Source of the DNA: a bacterium SCSIO 12741
GTDB lineage: Bacteria > Bacteroidota > Bacteroidia > Flavobacteriales_G > Salibacteraceae
Reading direction: 5' to 3'
Length of the DNA: 64,000 nt
Assembly (NCBI GenBank): GCA_024398055.1
Contig: CP073749.1
Coordinates: 3,348,594-3,412,593 of the forward strand
In this document: positions 63,543 through 64,000 of the stretch, piece by piece
Layout of the letters: each line of letters starts with the position of its first letter
How positions within the stretch are numbered: the first letter of the stretch is position 1
Position numbers and translations under genes: made by a program
The notes under the pieces: generated by a model
What the model was told of the DNA's origin: nothing
What the model saw: only the letters and a program-made list of their open reading frames with translations
The model's database searches: none

Positions 63543-64000
63543 TTAGTGAAGGATTTTAAAAACCAACTCCTTCAAAAGCTCTCCTTCAGGAACCGAGCTA
63601 TTTCCAATTCCCTTCGACTTTCGATCGCATTCCCGGATTTCGTGAATGATGTTTGCCACTTTGGCCGGGTTGTACTGGCGGGCCGCATTGAGGTAATCTT
63701 TGAGGAAGTAGGGGTTAATCTTAAGACTGGACGCTACATTTTTGGTGGACTTGTCCTGCAGGTAGTAATAAGCCAATAGCTTGCTGTAAAAGGCGTAAAC
63801 ACTGGCCAGGGTTAGTACCAGTGGATGACTCTTTTTATTATCCGCAAAGTAGTTGACGATGCGGTTCGCTTTTAAGGCATCTTTTTTACCGAGGGCATTC
63901 ACCAATTCAAAGGAGTTGTAATCCTTACTGATTCCAATGTTTTCCTCAATATCTTTCGTTGTGATTTCACTTCCAGGTTCCAGAATGAGGGCCAACTTGT
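63543..64000 (-). CDS. holA: DNA polymerase III subunit delta (C-terminal part, runs off the window)
   Basis: About 152 residues, open at the window edge; the apparent Met at 63995 is an internal TTG codon. Visible blocks ITTKDIEENIGISKDYNSFE, LVNALGKKDALKANRIVNYF, HPLVLTLASVYAFYSKLLAY and NPYFLKDYLNAARQYNP are typical of domains II-III of HolA. HolA opens the beta clamp within the clamp loader. The N-terminal ATPase-like domain lies outside. The 3' end is followed by the AT-rich repeat cluster. The assignment rests on the conserved C-terminal half only. Confidence 0.85.
   Translation of the reverse strand, partial: KLALILEPGSEITTKDIEENIGISKDYNSFELVNALGKKDALKANRIVNYFADNKKSHPLVLTLASVYAFYSKLLAYYYLQDKSTKNVASSLKINPYFLKDYLNAARQYNPAKVANIIHEIRECDRKSKGIGNSSVPEGELLKELVFKILH

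Overview
The window looks like a chromosomal segment of a member of the Bacteroidota (Flavobacteriia- or Cytophagia-like). The signs are type IX secretion (T9SS) C-terminal sorting domains, TonB-dependent receptors with CarboxypepD_reg-like N-termini, an S46 dipeptidyl-peptidase, a TAnnTTTG-type promoter box, few Shine-Dalgarno sequences, and a carotenoid cluster in the order crtB-crtI-sigma-MerR/B12 read on the minus strand. I found no rRNA, tRNA, CRISPR array or insertion sequence.

Layout. 1-3389 (minus): light-response and carotenoid module (crtB partial, crtI, ECF sigma factor, CarH/LitR-like cobalamin-binding MerR regulator). Two palindromes of identical geometry lie in the sigma factor leader. 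3484-4997: a DUF218 membrane protein and a hypothetical membrane protein. 5019-11051: two paralogous T9SS-exported BNR/sortilin-like proteins flanking a small lipoprotein. 11090-14087: a Kir-type potassium channel and an OmpR-type two-component pair. 14327-17697 (plus): a likely copper-uptake module (small Cys protein, His/Met-rich lipoprotein, OprC-like TonB receptor with C98-x3-M102 and H281-x-M283). 17793-19958: S46 peptidase with a DPP11-type Arg673, followed by a terminator. 20158-22314: a T9SS-tagged metallo-beta-lactamase-fold protein divergent from a LysR regulator. 22429-24624: an orphan Cys-rich peptide, a glycosyltransferase, a WD40 protein and a pterin dehydratase.

The most unusual part is 24718-50138, about 25 kb all on the plus strand. 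An ECF-like sigma factor and a TPR membrane protein precede a 21-bp triple repeat. Then come, tightly packed, a Skp/OmpH-like protein, a lipoprotein, a 2350-residue protein with an SpvB/TcB-like N-terminus, a small exported protein, two giant exported RHS/YD-repeat proteins (2418 and 2421 residues) and a small membrane protein. The two RHS genes share a 4317-bp nearly identical segment at a constant 7284-bp offset. The identity stops sharply where the YD repeats begin. Their C-terminal tips are unrelated. My reading is an exported two-component cocoon or delivery system with interchangeable effectors, homogenised by gene conversion; this is inference.

50715-64000: an ORF6N-domain protein, then a minus-strand housekeeping group (pyrG, yidC, a DUF6438 lipoprotein, a hotdog thioesterase) in which yidC carries a one-base frameshift as read. 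A LytS/LytT-type two-component pair, a vWA-like/LRR exported protein, a TonB-dependent receptor flanked by short AT-rich repeats, and the 3' part of holA (DNA polymerase III delta) complete the window.
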